NCBI RefSeq assembly: GCF_035917675.1
Contig: NZ_CP109104.1
Location: forward strand, 5,332,001 to 5,396,000
DNA: 64,000 nucleotides
Source of the DNA: Streptomyces sp. NBC_01775
GTDB lineage: Bacteria; Actinomycetota; Actinomycetes; Streptomycetales; Streptomycetaceae
Direction of reading: 5' to 3'
The notes beneath the pieces are model-generated. The model was not told the DNA's origin. It searched no databases and worked only from the letters and a program-made list of their open reading frames with translations. Made by a program: the position numbers and the translations under genes. Shown in pieces: positions 25,919-34,181 of this stretch; within the stretch, counting starts at the first letter, position 1, and every line of letters begins with the position of its first letter.

Positions 25919-27781
25919 ATGACCACCACCGGCCTTGCCAAGGCGAGGGAGCAGTCCGCACCACCACCAACCCCACTACCAACGCCACCACCGGACGCCG
26001 ATTCCGCGGCGGGACAGAACACGGCGGGGCTGCTGCGCCCTTATGCCGGGAGTTTCGCTGCCGTGGTGATCCTTCAGGTCATCGGAGCTGTCGCAGGTCT
26101 GGCGCCGCTCCTGGCGGTCGTCGAACTGGGCCGCGCTCTGTTGTCGCCAGGGCCGGTCGATCACGGTCACATCCGGACTGTCGTGATCGCGGGTGCGACC
26201 GGCTTGTTCGTCCGGCTGCTGTTCACGGCCGCGTCGTCCGGAGTCGGGCATGTTCTCGACGGCCAGGTGCAGCTGTCGTTCCGACGCGCTTTGGCCGCGC
26301 GGCTGGGGCGGGTACCGATCGGCTGGTTCTCCCGGCGCCGGACCGGCGAGCTGGCAAAGCTGGTGGGGGAGGACGTGAGTGCCGTGCACCCGTTCATCGC
26401 CCACACTCCCGGCGAACTCGTCTCCGCGTTCGTGGTGCCGCTGGTGTCGCTGATCTACTTGTTCACCGTCGACTGGCGGCTGACGCTGGTCACGCTGATA
26501 CCGGTGGTGCTGGCAGTGGCGCTGGTCCCCCTCATGATGACCCCGGCCCGGCAGCGCGAGCAGACGGAGTTCGACGGGGCCATGGGGCGGATTTCGAGTT
26601 CCGTCGTCGAGTTCGTGCAGGGCATCTCGGTGGTCAAGGCGTTCGGCGGAGCCGGGCGCGCCCACCGTGAATTCCTCACGGCCGCAGACGAGTTCGTCGA
26701 CATCTTCTCCCGGTGGGTGCGCGGTATCTCCAAGACGGCCGCGGGAATGCAGCTGGCGCTGTCGCCGCCGTTCGTGTTGCTGGTCGAGCTGATCGGCGGT
26801 GCGGCTCTGATCACGAACGGGGGCATGGCCCCGGCCGATCTGCTGCCCTTCCTGCTGCTCGGGCTGGGTCTGACCGCTCCGGTGGCGGCCCTCGGCCACG
26901 GCTTCGACGACATGCGGGCCGCCGGGCGCGCGGTCGGCCGGATCCGGGACGTGCTCCAGGTGCCGTCGCTGCCGGAGCCCGCGCACCCGGTCGCGCCGCA
27001 GGGGCACCGGGTGGAACTGCGTGACGTCCGATTCGGCTACGAGGCCGGTCACGAGGTGCTGCGAGGGATCGACCTGGTGCTCGAACCGGGAACCGTCACC
27101 GCGGTCGTCGGGCCGTCGGGAAGCGGAAAGTCCACGCTGGTCCAGCTGCTGCCGCGGTTCTTCGACCCGACCCACGGTTCGGTCGTCCTGGGCGGCGTCG
27201 ACCTGCGCGAGCTCGGCAGCGGGGAGCTCTACCGGATGGTCTCCTTCGTCTTCCAGGACGTTCGCCTGCTGCGCGCGTCGATCGCGGAGAACATCGCGCT
27301 GGCGGTACCGCAGGCCGACCACGGTGACGTGGTGCGCGCCGCCCGGATGGCGAACATCCATGACCGGATTCTCGAACTGCCCCGCGGATACGAGTCGGTG
27401 ATCGGTGAGGATGCCGGACTGTCGGGTGGCGAGGCACAGCGGATCTCGCTGGCACGCGCACTGCTCGCCGCCGCCCCCGTTCTGGTGCTCGACGAGGCGA
27501 CCTCCTTCGCCGACCCGCAGACGGAACAGGCGGTGCGCCGGGCCCTGGCGACGCTGGAGGGCGACCGGACGATTCTGGTCATCGCCCATCGCCTGGAGAC
27601 GGTCGCCGACGCCGACACCGTCGTGATGCTGGAGAACGGGTCGATCGCCGAGCGCGGCAGACCTGCCGAACTGCTGGCACAGAACGGGAAGTTCGCCGCG
27701 TTCTGGCAATCCCACCGGCCGGCCGGCGCCGACGTGACCGAAACCCACGGCGGCCTACCGCAAGGAGACGAGCCCCGATGA
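25919..27781 (+). CDS. ABC transporter, fused permease-ATPase, subunit 1
   Basis: 620 aa: Pro-rich N-terminal tail, six membrane segments in an exporter-type (type IV) domain (about residues 40-330, with GWFSRRRTGELAKLVGEDVS typical of the first cytoplasmic loop), then an ATPase with Walker A GPSGSGKST near 398, signature LSGGEAQRISLARALL near 501 and Walker B VLVLDEATSF. The sequence style resembles the YbtP/IrtA half of siderophore-linked heterodimers, which have exporter folds but can act as importers; drug export is equally possible. ATG 25919 follows GGGAGG. Overlaps the next gene by 4 bp (ATGA). Confidence 0.88.
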   Translation: MTTTGLAKAREQSAPPPTPLPTPPPDADSAAGQNTAGLLRPYAGSFAAVVILQVIGAVAGLAPLLAVVELGRALLSPGPVDHGHIRTVVIAGATGLFVRLLFTAASSGVGHVLDGQVQLSFRRALAARLGRVPIGWFSRRRTGELAKLVGEDVSAVHPFIAHTPGELVSAFVVPLVSLIYLFTVDWRLTLVTLIPVVLAVALVPLMMTPARQREQTEFDGAMGRISSSVVEFVQGISVVKAFGGAGRAHREFLTAADEFVDIFSRWVRGISKTAAGMQLALSPPFVLLVELIGGAALITNGGMAPADLLPFLLLGLGLTAPVAALGHGFDDMRAAGRAVGRIRDVLQVPSLPEPAHPVAPQGHRVELRDVRFGYEAGHEVLRGIDLVLEPGTVTAVVGPSGSGKSTLVQLLPRFFDPTHGSVVLGGVDLRELGSGELYRMVSFVFQDVRLLRASIAENIALAVPQADHGDVVRAARMANIHDRILELPRGYESVIGEDAGLSGGEAQRISLARALLAAAPVLVLDEATSFADPQTEQAVRRALATLEGDRTILVIAHRLETVADADTVVMLENGSIAERGRPAELLAQNGKFAAFWQSHRPAGADVTETHGGLPQGDEPR

Positions 27782-29493
27782 TCCGAGTGCTGCTGCGCGT
27801 GCTGGGACGCGAGTACGCCCGGCCGATGCGTCGCACCGTGGCCCTGATATCGACGACCGCGGTGGCCGAGGGGCTGTCCTACGCCCTGCTGGTTCCCGTG
27901 CTGCGGGCGCTGCTGGGGAGCACGCCCGGAGATGCCTGGCCCTGGCTGATCGCGTTCGGGGCCGCGGTCACGGTCTACGCGGGGCTGCGCTACAGCAGCG
28001 ATCTGTCCGGTTTCCGCGTCGGGACCGCGCTGCTGCGTGGCCTGTATCACCGGCTCGGCGATCATCTGGCCCGATTGCCCATCGGCTGGTACGGCGCAGG
28101 CCGCGTCGGGGAGGTGTCGGCCCTGGCCAGCCACGGCGTCCTACAGGCGATGAGCGTGATCGCGCATCTGCTGGCACCGTTGATCTACGCCTGTGTGACC
28201 CCCCTGACGATCGTTGTCGTGATGCTCGCCCTCAATTGGCACATGGGGCTGGCCGCGTTGGCCGCCGTACCGGTCGTGGCGGCGATCCAGACCTGGACGG
28301 GCCGCTCGACGGCCACAGGCGATGCGGAGCGTGCCGAACGCGACCACGAGGCCACCGGGCGGGTCATCGAATACCTCCAGGCCCAGCCGGTGCTGCGCGC
28401 CGGCGGCCGGACCGTCGAACGCTTCCGGTTGCTCGACGACGCGCTGCGCGAAGCTCAGCGCGCGTCCCGCCGCTCCACGCTGTCGGCGCTGCCCGGCGCA
28501 GTGGGCTTGACGCTCGTGGTGCAGGCGATGTTCACCGTGTTGCTGGCCCTGGGTGCCTACCTCGCGCTCGGCGGGGACATCGGCGTGGCAGAGGTCCTGA
28601 CGATCCTGGTACTGGCCGCCCGCTGCGCGGATCCGCTGCTGTCGCTGTCGGACATCGGTGGCAGACTCCGCGGCGCGCGCTCCGTGCTGGCGGAACTCGA
28701 CACGGTTTTGCGCACCGAGCCGCTGCCGGAGGCTCCCGAACCGGTCCAGCCGGCCGGCCATGACCTGGAGTTCGAGTCCGCCGTCTTCCGGCACGGCGAC
28801 CGCACGGTGATCGACGGAGTGTCGTTGTGCGTGCCGGAGGGACAGCGCCTCGCCGTTGTCGGACCGTCGGGCGCGGGCAAGAGCACGCTGCTCCAGTTGC
28901 TCGCGCGCTTCTACGACGTGGACGCGGGCACGGTGCGCGTGGGGGGCGTGGACGTGCGTGCCATCAGCACCGAGGTGTTGATGGCGCAGATCGCCATCGT
29001 CTTCCAGGACGTCTATCTCTTCGACGGCACGATCGAGGAGAACGTGCGTCTCGGCCGCCCCGACGCCGGCGAAGCCGAGGTGCGGGCGGCAGCGACCGCG
29101 GCGAGGCTGGACGAGGTGATCGAGCGACTGCCCGGCGGCTGGGCGGCGAATGTCGGCGAGGGCGGCGCCCTGCTGTCGGGCGGTGAGCGCCAGCGTGTCT
29201 CGATCGCGCGAGCGCTGCTGAAGAACGCGCCCATCGTGCTGTTGGACGAGGTCACCTCCGCACTGGACCCGGTGAACGAGGCGGCCGTCCACGAGGGCAT
29301 CGAGCGCCTGATGGCGGGCCGGACGGTGGTGATGGTGGCGCATCGGATGCGGACCGTCCGACGCGCCGATCGCGTCGTCTTTCTGGACGGCGGCCGGACC
29401 GTGGAGGAAGGCAGCCACGACGAGCTGCTGCGCCACGGTGGCCGCTACGCCGATTTCTGGAGTATGTCCATGGCGCCGGTGGCGAGTGAATGA
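27778..29493 (+). CDS. ABC transporter, fused permease-ATPase, subunit 2
   Basis: 571 aa, partner of the preceding gene in a heterodimer; the ATG overlaps its stop (ATGA), so translation is coupled. Six membrane segments (about 20-300, including LPIGWYGAGRVGEVSALAS), then ATPase with Walker A GPSGAGKST near 360, signature LSGGERQRVSIARALL near 466, and Walker B IVLLDEVTSALDP. Like the first subunit it resembles YbtQ/IrtB-type proteins. Both ATP sites look consensus. No siderophore biosynthesis gene is nearby. Control by the divergent TetR is likely. Confidence 0.88.
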   Translation: MIRVLLRVLGREYARPMRRTVALISTTAVAEGLSYALLVPVLRALLGSTPGDAWPWLIAFGAAVTVYAGLRYSSDLSGFRVGTALLRGLYHRLGDHLARLPIGWYGAGRVGEVSALASHGVLQAMSVIAHLLAPLIYACVTPLTIVVVMLALNWHMGLAALAAVPVVAAIQTWTGRSTATGDAERAERDHEATGRVIEYLQAQPVLRAGGRTVERFRLLDDALREAQRASRRSTLSALPGAVGLTLVVQAMFTVLLALGAYLALGGDIGVAEVLTILVLAARCADPLLSLSDIGGRLRGARSVLAELDTVLRTEPLPEAPEPVQPAGHDLEFESAVFRHGDRTVIDGVSLCVPEGQRLAVVGPSGAGKSTLLQLLARFYDVDAGTVRVGGVDVRAISTEVLMAQIAIVFQDVYLFDGTIEENVRLGRPDAGEAEVRAAATAARLDEVIERLPGGWAANVGEGGALLSGGERQRVSIARALLKNAPIVLLDEVTSALDPVNEAAVHEGIERLMAGRTVVMVAHRMRTVRRADRVVFLDGGRTVEEGSHDELLRHGGRYADFWSMSMAPVASE

Positions 29494-29553
29494 CTCAGCT
29501 AGTGCCCCTCGGCTGCCGCTCCAGGGGCGCCGACGACGCCGCACGGGCGGAGC

Positions 29554-29632
29554 ATTCAAGCCTGTCTGGGGGGCGCCTCCCGGCCGGAGGCTGGGGGAGT
29601 TTGAGGACGAGCGCGAGCGAGCAGTAACGCGA
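29554..29632. repeat. Streptomyces intergenic hairpin repeat (TTTGAGGACGAG family)
   Basis: ATTCAAGCCTGTCTGG, then GGCGCCTCCCGGCCGGAGGC and GAGTTTGAGGACGAGCGCG. This resembles a repeat common in Streptomyces intergenic DNA (TTCAAGCCCGTCCGG...TTTGAGGACGAG; recalled, not searched), here with extra GC-rich sequence in the middle. It lies after the ABC operon; GCCTCCcgGCCGGAGGC can fold, so it may also act as a terminator. Confidence 0.6.
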
Positions 29633-29708
29633 ACCCCCACAACCAGCGGCCAAGGGACAAGCCCAAAACCAGCGAAGGCGCCAAGCGCAAAGCGCCGCGC
29701 GCCGCGCG

Positions 29709-30503
29709 TCACCTCATCACTTCACCCGCGTTCACCAGCAAACACTGCCCCGTGACCCCACGTGCCCGCGCGGAGGCGAAGAAGGCCACGGTCTCAGCCA
29801 CATCTCCGTCGGAAGCCATCCGCGGCAGCGCCATCCGCTCGTCCAGCCGGGCCCGCACCGTTTCCTGGCCGACGCCCTCCGTATCGGCGGTCCAGGCCAC
29901 ATAGCCCTCCACCATCGGCCCCCACATCCACCCGGGCTGCACGGTGTTGACCCGTATCCGGTGCGGCCCCAGCTCGCGGGCGAGGGAGTACATCGCGGAG
30001 ACGAGGCCGCCCTTGGAGGCCGCGTAGGCGGTCTGCTGGATCTGGGAGGGCGGGACGACGGAGGACTGGGTGCCGATCATCACGACCGAGCCGTCCCCGC
30101 GCGCCCCGGCCTCCTTCAGCGCGGGCAGGCACGCCCGCGTCATGCGCAGCGTCCCCAGCAGATTGACGTCGATCACCTGCTGCCACTCGGCGAGGTCGGC
30201 GCCCTCCAGCCCGCCCATCACCATGTCCATCGCGGCGACATGCACCACGGCGTCGATCCCGCCGAACCTCTCCCGTGCCAGCGCGGCCAGCGCCTCGCAC
30301 TGCTGCTCGTCGCGGATGTCGACGGCACGGTAGGCGCTGCACCGCCCCTCCGGGTCGATCTCGGCCGCGCACTTGGCCAGGTTCGCCTCCGTACGGGCGC
30401 CGAGCACGACGCGGGCGCCCTCCCGCACACACGCGGCGGCCACTTCGTGCCCGAGCCCCGCGCCCACCCCCGACACCACAACGGTCCTGTCCGCAAGCAG
30501 CAC
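29709..30503 (-). CDS. SDR-family oxidoreductase
   Basis: 264 aa SDR. Cofactor loop SGVGAGLG, a GART-type basic residue after strand 2 (NADP preference likely), VDIRDEQQCEAL, VVHVAAMDM in place of the usual NNAG, MIGTQSSV carrying the catalytic Ser, YAASK, and PGWMWGPMVEGY after the active site. Starts with GTG at 30503 after GGGAGG. Divergent from the EthD-like gene with a CTGAC-type operator between, so the two are probably co-regulated and act in one pathway. Confidence 0.85.
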   Translation of the reverse strand: MLLADRTVVVSGVGAGLGHEVAAACVREGARVVLGARTEANLAKCAAEIDPEGRCSAYRAVDIRDEQQCEALAALARERFGGIDAVVHVAAMDMVMGGLEGADLAEWQQVIDVNLLGTLRMTRACLPALKEAGARGDGSVVMIGTQSSVVPPSQIQQTAYAASKGGLVSAMYSLARELGPHRIRVNTVQPGWMWGPMVEGYVAWTADTEGVGQETVRARLDERMALPRMASDGDVAETVAFFASARARGVTGQCLLVNAGEVMR

Positions 30504-30534
30504 GCCGGATCGCCTCCCGCACGACTCTCGATAA

Positions 30535-30549
30535 CTGACGGCTAGTCAG
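30535..30549. promoter_or_regulatory. operator copy 3 of the CTGAC/GTCAG regulon
   Basis: CTGACGGCTAGTCAG with 5-bp arms CTGAC/GTCAG, followed by ATACACC as copy 1 is by ATACGAG. It sits between divergent starts (GTG at 30503 and ATG at 30587) and could control both. Confidence 0.65.
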
Positions 30550-30586
30550 ATACACCGTAGGGGAGCGGAGACGAGGGAGGAAGACA

Positions 30587-31450
30587 ATGACGCACCGGAC
30601 CCCACGGCCTGCGGAAGACCGGACACGGAGCGGGAGCTACGCCCAGCTGGCCGCCGAAGGCCCTTATGGAGTGCGCCCCGGGCACGCGCTGATCACGATG
30701 GTCGAGCCCCACCCGGGCCATGAGTACGCCTACAACCGCTGGTACGAGGACGACCACTACATCGCGGGTGCCATGGCCATGCCCTGGATGTACGCGGGCC
30801 GCCGCTGGGTGGCGACCAGAGACCTCCAACTGCTGCGCTACCCGGCCGGGTCCACGCTCGCGCAGCCGGTCACCGCGGGCTGCTATCTGTCCACGTACTG
30901 GATCACCGAGGGCCGCTACGCCGAACACATGCAGTGGACCGTGGCCATCAACAAGCGCCTGAACCGCGACGCGCGCGTCCACCAGGAACGCACCCACGTC
31001 TTCACGAGCTTCCAGGACCACGAGGCCACCGTCTACCGCGACGGCGCCGCCGGCCCCCGCGACCACCACGCGCTCGACCACCCCTACCGGGGCCTGGTCC
31101 TCCAGGTCGTCGACGCCGAAGGCCCCGAGCCGCGCGCGGAGCTGCTGGAGTGGCTGCGCACCACCCACCTCCCGGCCCGTCTCAAGAACTCCCCGGCCGC
31201 CATGGTCACCGTCTTCCGCCCCACCCCGCTCCCGGGAGACCGGATGACCTATGTCAAGCAGGTCGAGGGCGTCGACACCCGCCTGACCCTGCTCTGGTTC
31301 CTCCAGGAGGACCCGCGCGAACGCTGGGAGGCATGCTTCACGGGCCTGGAGGAGGCAGTAGCGGAATCGGGCCTGGGCGCCACGAGCTTCGTCGCCCCCT
31401 TCATCCCTACCGTCCCGGGCACCGACACCTACGTGGATCAACTGCGCTGA
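30587..31450 (+). CDS. EthD-like dimeric alpha/beta-barrel protein
   Basis: 287 aa with two ferredoxin-like halves. The first: HALITMVEPHPGHEYAYNRW, YEDDHYIAGAMAMPWMYAGR; the second: YRGLVLQVVDAEG with TTHLPARLKNSPAAMVTVFR. This duplicated stress-response-barrel (EthD/DUF4286-like) pattern is found beside SDRs and LLM enzymes in actinobacterial catabolic loci. No catalytic residues can be assigned. ATG 30587 follows GAGGAAGAC. Divergent from an SDR over a shared operator. Confidence 0.7.
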   Translation: MTHRTPRPAEDRTRSGSYAQLAAEGPYGVRPGHALITMVEPHPGHEYAYNRWYEDDHYIAGAMAMPWMYAGRRWVATRDLQLLRYPAGSTLAQPVTAGCYLSTYWITEGRYAEHMQWTVAINKRLNRDARVHQERTHVFTSFQDHEATVYRDGAAGPRDHHALDHPYRGLVLQVVDAEGPEPRAELLEWLRTTHLPARLKNSPAAMVTVFRPTPLPGDRMTYVKQVEGVDTRLTLLWFLQEDPRERWEACFTGLEEAVAESGLGATSFVAPFIPTVPGTDTYVDQLR

Positions 31451-31473
31451 GCGCGCGCCGGCCGGGCAAGGCC

Positions 31474-31555
31474 GAGCCCTCTCGGCCGGGACGACGGACC
31501 AGTCGAGAGGGCTCTGATGGTGCGTCACCGGTCCGGCGGATCACGCGGACCGGTG
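31474..31555. terminator. two tandem hairpins between convergent EthD-like and DUF397 genes
   Basis: GAGCCCTCTCG (31474-31484) pairs with CGAGAGGGCTC (31504-31514); a second stem CACCGGTCCG (31526-31535) pairs with CGGACCGGTG (31546-31555). Both are perfect. Likely bidirectional termination. Confidence 0.7.
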
Positions 31556-31593
31556 CGTCACGAGGAAGGCGCGGGGTGGTTCCGGTGCGGACG

Positions 31594-31788
31594 TCACCGT
31601 CCGCTGACGCGCTCCACGAAGTCCACCCACGCCTCCGGCCGGAAGCTGAGGGCGCCGAGCGACGGATCCTTCGAATCCCGCACGGCCACCACGCGCGTCG
31701 CGGGCGATTTCACCTCCACACAGGCGCCATTTCCCGTGGAGTAGCTGGATTTGGTCCAGGTGTGGGTTGTTCCCTGCTGAATCGGCAT
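31594..31788 (-). CDS. DUF397 protein
   Basis: 64 aa with the full DUF397 signature: TWTKSSYSTGNGACVEVKSP, VAVRDSKDP and a terminal FRPEAWVDFVERV. Small DUF397 proteins act with neighbouring XRE-DUF5753 regulators (WhiJ/AbaA-like pairs) in Streptomyces development and may behave as antitoxin-like partners. ATG 31788 follows GGAG. The regulator gene is upstream on the same strand, 206 bp away. Confidence 0.92.
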   Translation of the reverse strand: MPIQQGTTHTWTKSSYSTGNGACVEVKSPATRVVAVRDSKDPSLGALSFRPEAWVDFVERVSGR

Positions 31789-31994
31789 GTCTGCTCCGGG
31801 GTTCCGGTCGGTGATGACGTGCGAGCGACGTTACGCGGCCGTTTCGGGACGCGAAGCGGTCGTTCACTCGACCGGATGGCATATTCCAGTCAGCTCTTCA
31901 CACTGCGGTCCAGGGCGGTGTAACCTCCCCGGCTTCACAGGAAACCGCGCCCGGCAACCCCCTCCGGCACATGCCCGGAGCCCCGGGAGCCGGC

Positions 31995-32855
31995 TCAGCC
32001 CCGGGCGTATTCCTTGGCGACTTTCTCGATGAACTCCCGCGTCTGATCCGGGTTCAGCGCCTGCGCCCGCAAGTGCTCGTACATGACGCTGTAGTTCTGT
32101 ACGTCGTTCGCCTTCTCCAGGTAGAGGTCGCTGGTGACGCCCTCCAGATAGATGACGGTCGAATCCGAGGCGTCCGGAAATTCCAGAATGGCGTACTGCC
32201 CGTTCACCCCCGGATGCGCGCCCATGGAGAACGGCATGACCTGGAGAGTCACATGGGGCTGCTGGGACATCTCGATGAGGTAGCCGAGCTGCTCGGCCAT
32301 GGTGTGCTTGCCGCCCACCTCGCGCCGCAGCACCGACTCGTCCAGCACCGCCCACAGCCGCAGCGGGTTACGGGTCTCGCGGATGCGGTCCTGGCGCCGG
32401 ATGCGCACCTGCACACGGCGCTCGATGTCGGCGCCCGTGGCCTCGGGTAGCGCGCCGGCGACCACCGCCTCCGCGTACGCGCGGGACTGCAACAGCCCCG
32501 GAACGACCTGGGGTTCGTACACGCGGAGCGAGGCCGCGTCGGTCTCCAGGCCGATGTAGACGCTGTAGGGGATGTCGCCGAAGGCGTGCCACCAGCCCTG
32601 CTGCCGGGACTCCTTCGCCATTTGCATCAGGGATTCGACTATGCGCCGGTCCTCGACCTCGTAGACGCCGCACAGGTCGCGCACATCGCGCTGGCTGATG
32701 CTGCGCCTGCCGTTCTCCAGCCTGCTGATCTTCGACTGGGAGACCAGCAGCCGGTCCGCGACCTCCTCGGCCGTCATGCCCCGCTGCTCGCGCAGTCGGC
32801 GGAGCTCCTGGCCCAGCCGGCGACGCCGGACTGTGGGATTGACGTTGGACGCCAC
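31995..32855 (-). CDS. XRE-family regulator with DUF5753 domain
   Basis: 286 aa. HTH at about residues 10-65 (RRRLGQELRRLREQRGMTAE then SQSKISRLENGRRSIS), followed by DUF5753: PGLLQSRAYAEAVV, RRQDRIRE, WAVLDESVLRREVGG, VTLQVMPFSMGAHPG. GTG 32855 has GGAGGT at 8 bp; an upstream extension (to 33023) would run through the hairpin and is not supported. Partner of the DUF397 gene; WhiJ-like developmental regulator family. Confidence 0.9.
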   Translation of the reverse strand: MASNVNPTVRRRRLGQELRRLREQRGMTAEEVADRLLVSQSKISRLENGRRSISQRDVRDLCGVYEVEDRRIVESLMQMAKESRQQGWWHAFGDIPYSVYIGLETDAASLRVYEPQVVPGLLQSRAYAEAVVAGALPEATGADIERRVQVRIRRQDRIRETRNPLRLWAVLDESVLRREVGGKHTMAEQLGYLIEMSQQPHVTLQVMPFSMGAHPGVNGQYAILEFPDASDSTVIYLEGVTSDLYLEKANDVQNYSVMYEHLRAQALNPDQTREFIEKVAKEYARG

Positions 32856-32977
32856 GGGACCGCACCTCCGCGTAAGTACGACTACTTCCAGCAGGTTGCC
32901 ACCAACTTGTGCCCCGGCGCTGGCAAATGGCAACAGAGAGTGCGGGTCTGAGTACAGCAAAGGCGAGAATTGGCGCA

Positions 32978-33031
32978 CGCGCGGGGTGGCATTCCGGCCG
33001 TCGTTCCACGGCCGGAATGCCACCCCGCGCG
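32978..33031. terminator. 24-bp perfect hairpin between GPP34 and XRE genes
   Basis: Arms 32978-33001 and 33008-33031 are perfectly complementary over 24 bp, loop CGTTCC. Left arm starts CGCGCGGGGTGGCATTCC. It lies 122 bp upstream of the XRE start codon and 148 bp past the GPP34 stop. Termination of the GPP34 transcript is the simplest reading; no U-tract. Confidence 0.75.
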
Positions 33032-33178
33032 GTCTCGCGGCTCCCGTTGTGGCTCTTTACGGGTCGCTGTTACTCGGACGGTGGTGCTCTGCGGTTACTC
33101 GGGCGCGTGCCGGTGCCGTCGCCAAACGGACACCGGCACATACGGGTAAGGAATACGGCCGGACCGGACGAGGGCGCC

Positions 33179-33952
33179 TCAGCGCGCTCCCGCACGGACC
33201 ATTCCGCCCGCCACCTGCCGCGCCTGCGCCGGAACGTGCCCGGCCGTCGCGGTCACGGACGCCGTCGCCCGCGCCACGGGACGCCCAGGCGGGGGCGCCA
33301 CACCGGCCTGTGCGCGCCGCGGCTGGGCCGCGGCACCGTTCTGCACGTCCATCACCGCGTGCGCGACGAGGCCGCCCATGGGGTCATGCCTGATCAGATC
33401 CCGGAGTCTGGAGCGGCACGAGCGCCCCTCGTTGCCGGGGTAGAGATGCTTTCCGAGGCCGACCGCGTGGGCCAGCGCCGCGAGTGCCGCGGTCCGTGGG
33501 TCCGGTGGGACCCCGGTGCGGATCGCCGTATCGAGCCGGGTCCTGATCTCCCGGCTGATGGCCGTCTCCGTCGCCTGGTAGCGCGTCGTCGGCAGCACCC
33601 CGCACATCTGGCCGGAAACGGCGTGCACCATGCCGCAGCGCTCCAGATGTGTGAGATAGGTTTGGCGAAGCCCCAGCCGAGGCCCGCCGATCCAGTGGAC
33701 CGCGCGCACGGGGCTGCCGCGCCTGCGCAGCAGTTCCAGTGCGGAGTCCAGAGTCGGATCTCCGGTCGGCCGTGGCAGCACCACGGCGATACGATCCCCA
33801 TCAGGGGCTATCCGTCCTGCCAGAGCCAGCTCCACTAGCTGAGCCCCGGCCAGGCCGAGGTCAAGCGACTGCGGCTGCGCCGTGGTACCCGTGGCCGGGT
33901 CCAAGGCGAGCAACAGAAGCTCTTCCGGAATTGTTCTGCGGCTCCTGCCCAT
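33179..33952 (-). CDS. GPP34 (GOLPH3/VPS74-like) family protein
   Basis: 257 aa. The N-terminal 200 residues match the bacterial GPP34 family: ELLLLALDPATG, AGAQLVELALAGRI, DSALELLRRRGSP, and GLRQTYLTHLERCGMVHAV. The eukaryotic relatives bind phosphatidylinositol-4-phosphate; the Streptomyces homologues have no known function. The last ~50 residues are Ala/Pro-rich and low complexity. ATG 33952 follows GGAGG. Confidence 0.85.
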   Translation of the reverse strand: MGRSRRTIPEELLLLALDPATGTTAQPQSLDLGLAGAQLVELALAGRIAPDGDRIAVVLPRPTGDPTLDSALELLRRRGSPVRAVHWIGGPRLGLRQTYLTHLERCGMVHAVSGQMCGVLPTTRYQATETAISREIRTRLDTAIRTGVPPDPRTAALAALAHAVGLGKHLYPGNEGRSCRSRLRDLIRHDPMGGLVAHAVMDVQNGAAAQPRRAQAGVAPPPGRPVARATASVTATAGHVPAQARQVAGGMVRAGAR

Positions 33953-34181
33953 CCATGCCTCCCCGCGTGGATGAATGACAGGGTGACCCCTCTCACAATG
34001 GTCTGTCGAGAGTGCGCTGACCTTATGGACGGGAACCAGTAGGTATGTCGTTCTCGTCTGCCCGCTGGGGAGGCCAGACAGCCCACCCGGAGGAGCGTCG
34101 CCACATCAGGTGGCGGCTGCGGTGCACAGGACACTGTTAACTGGTATGGCGAGCGGCGAGCAGCAGCATCAGGAGGCATTG

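Noticed and set aside
25976..29712. Long minus-strand frames opposite the ABC pair
   Set aside because: Antisense to two genes with full ABC motifs; His/Arg/Gln-rich translations with no family.
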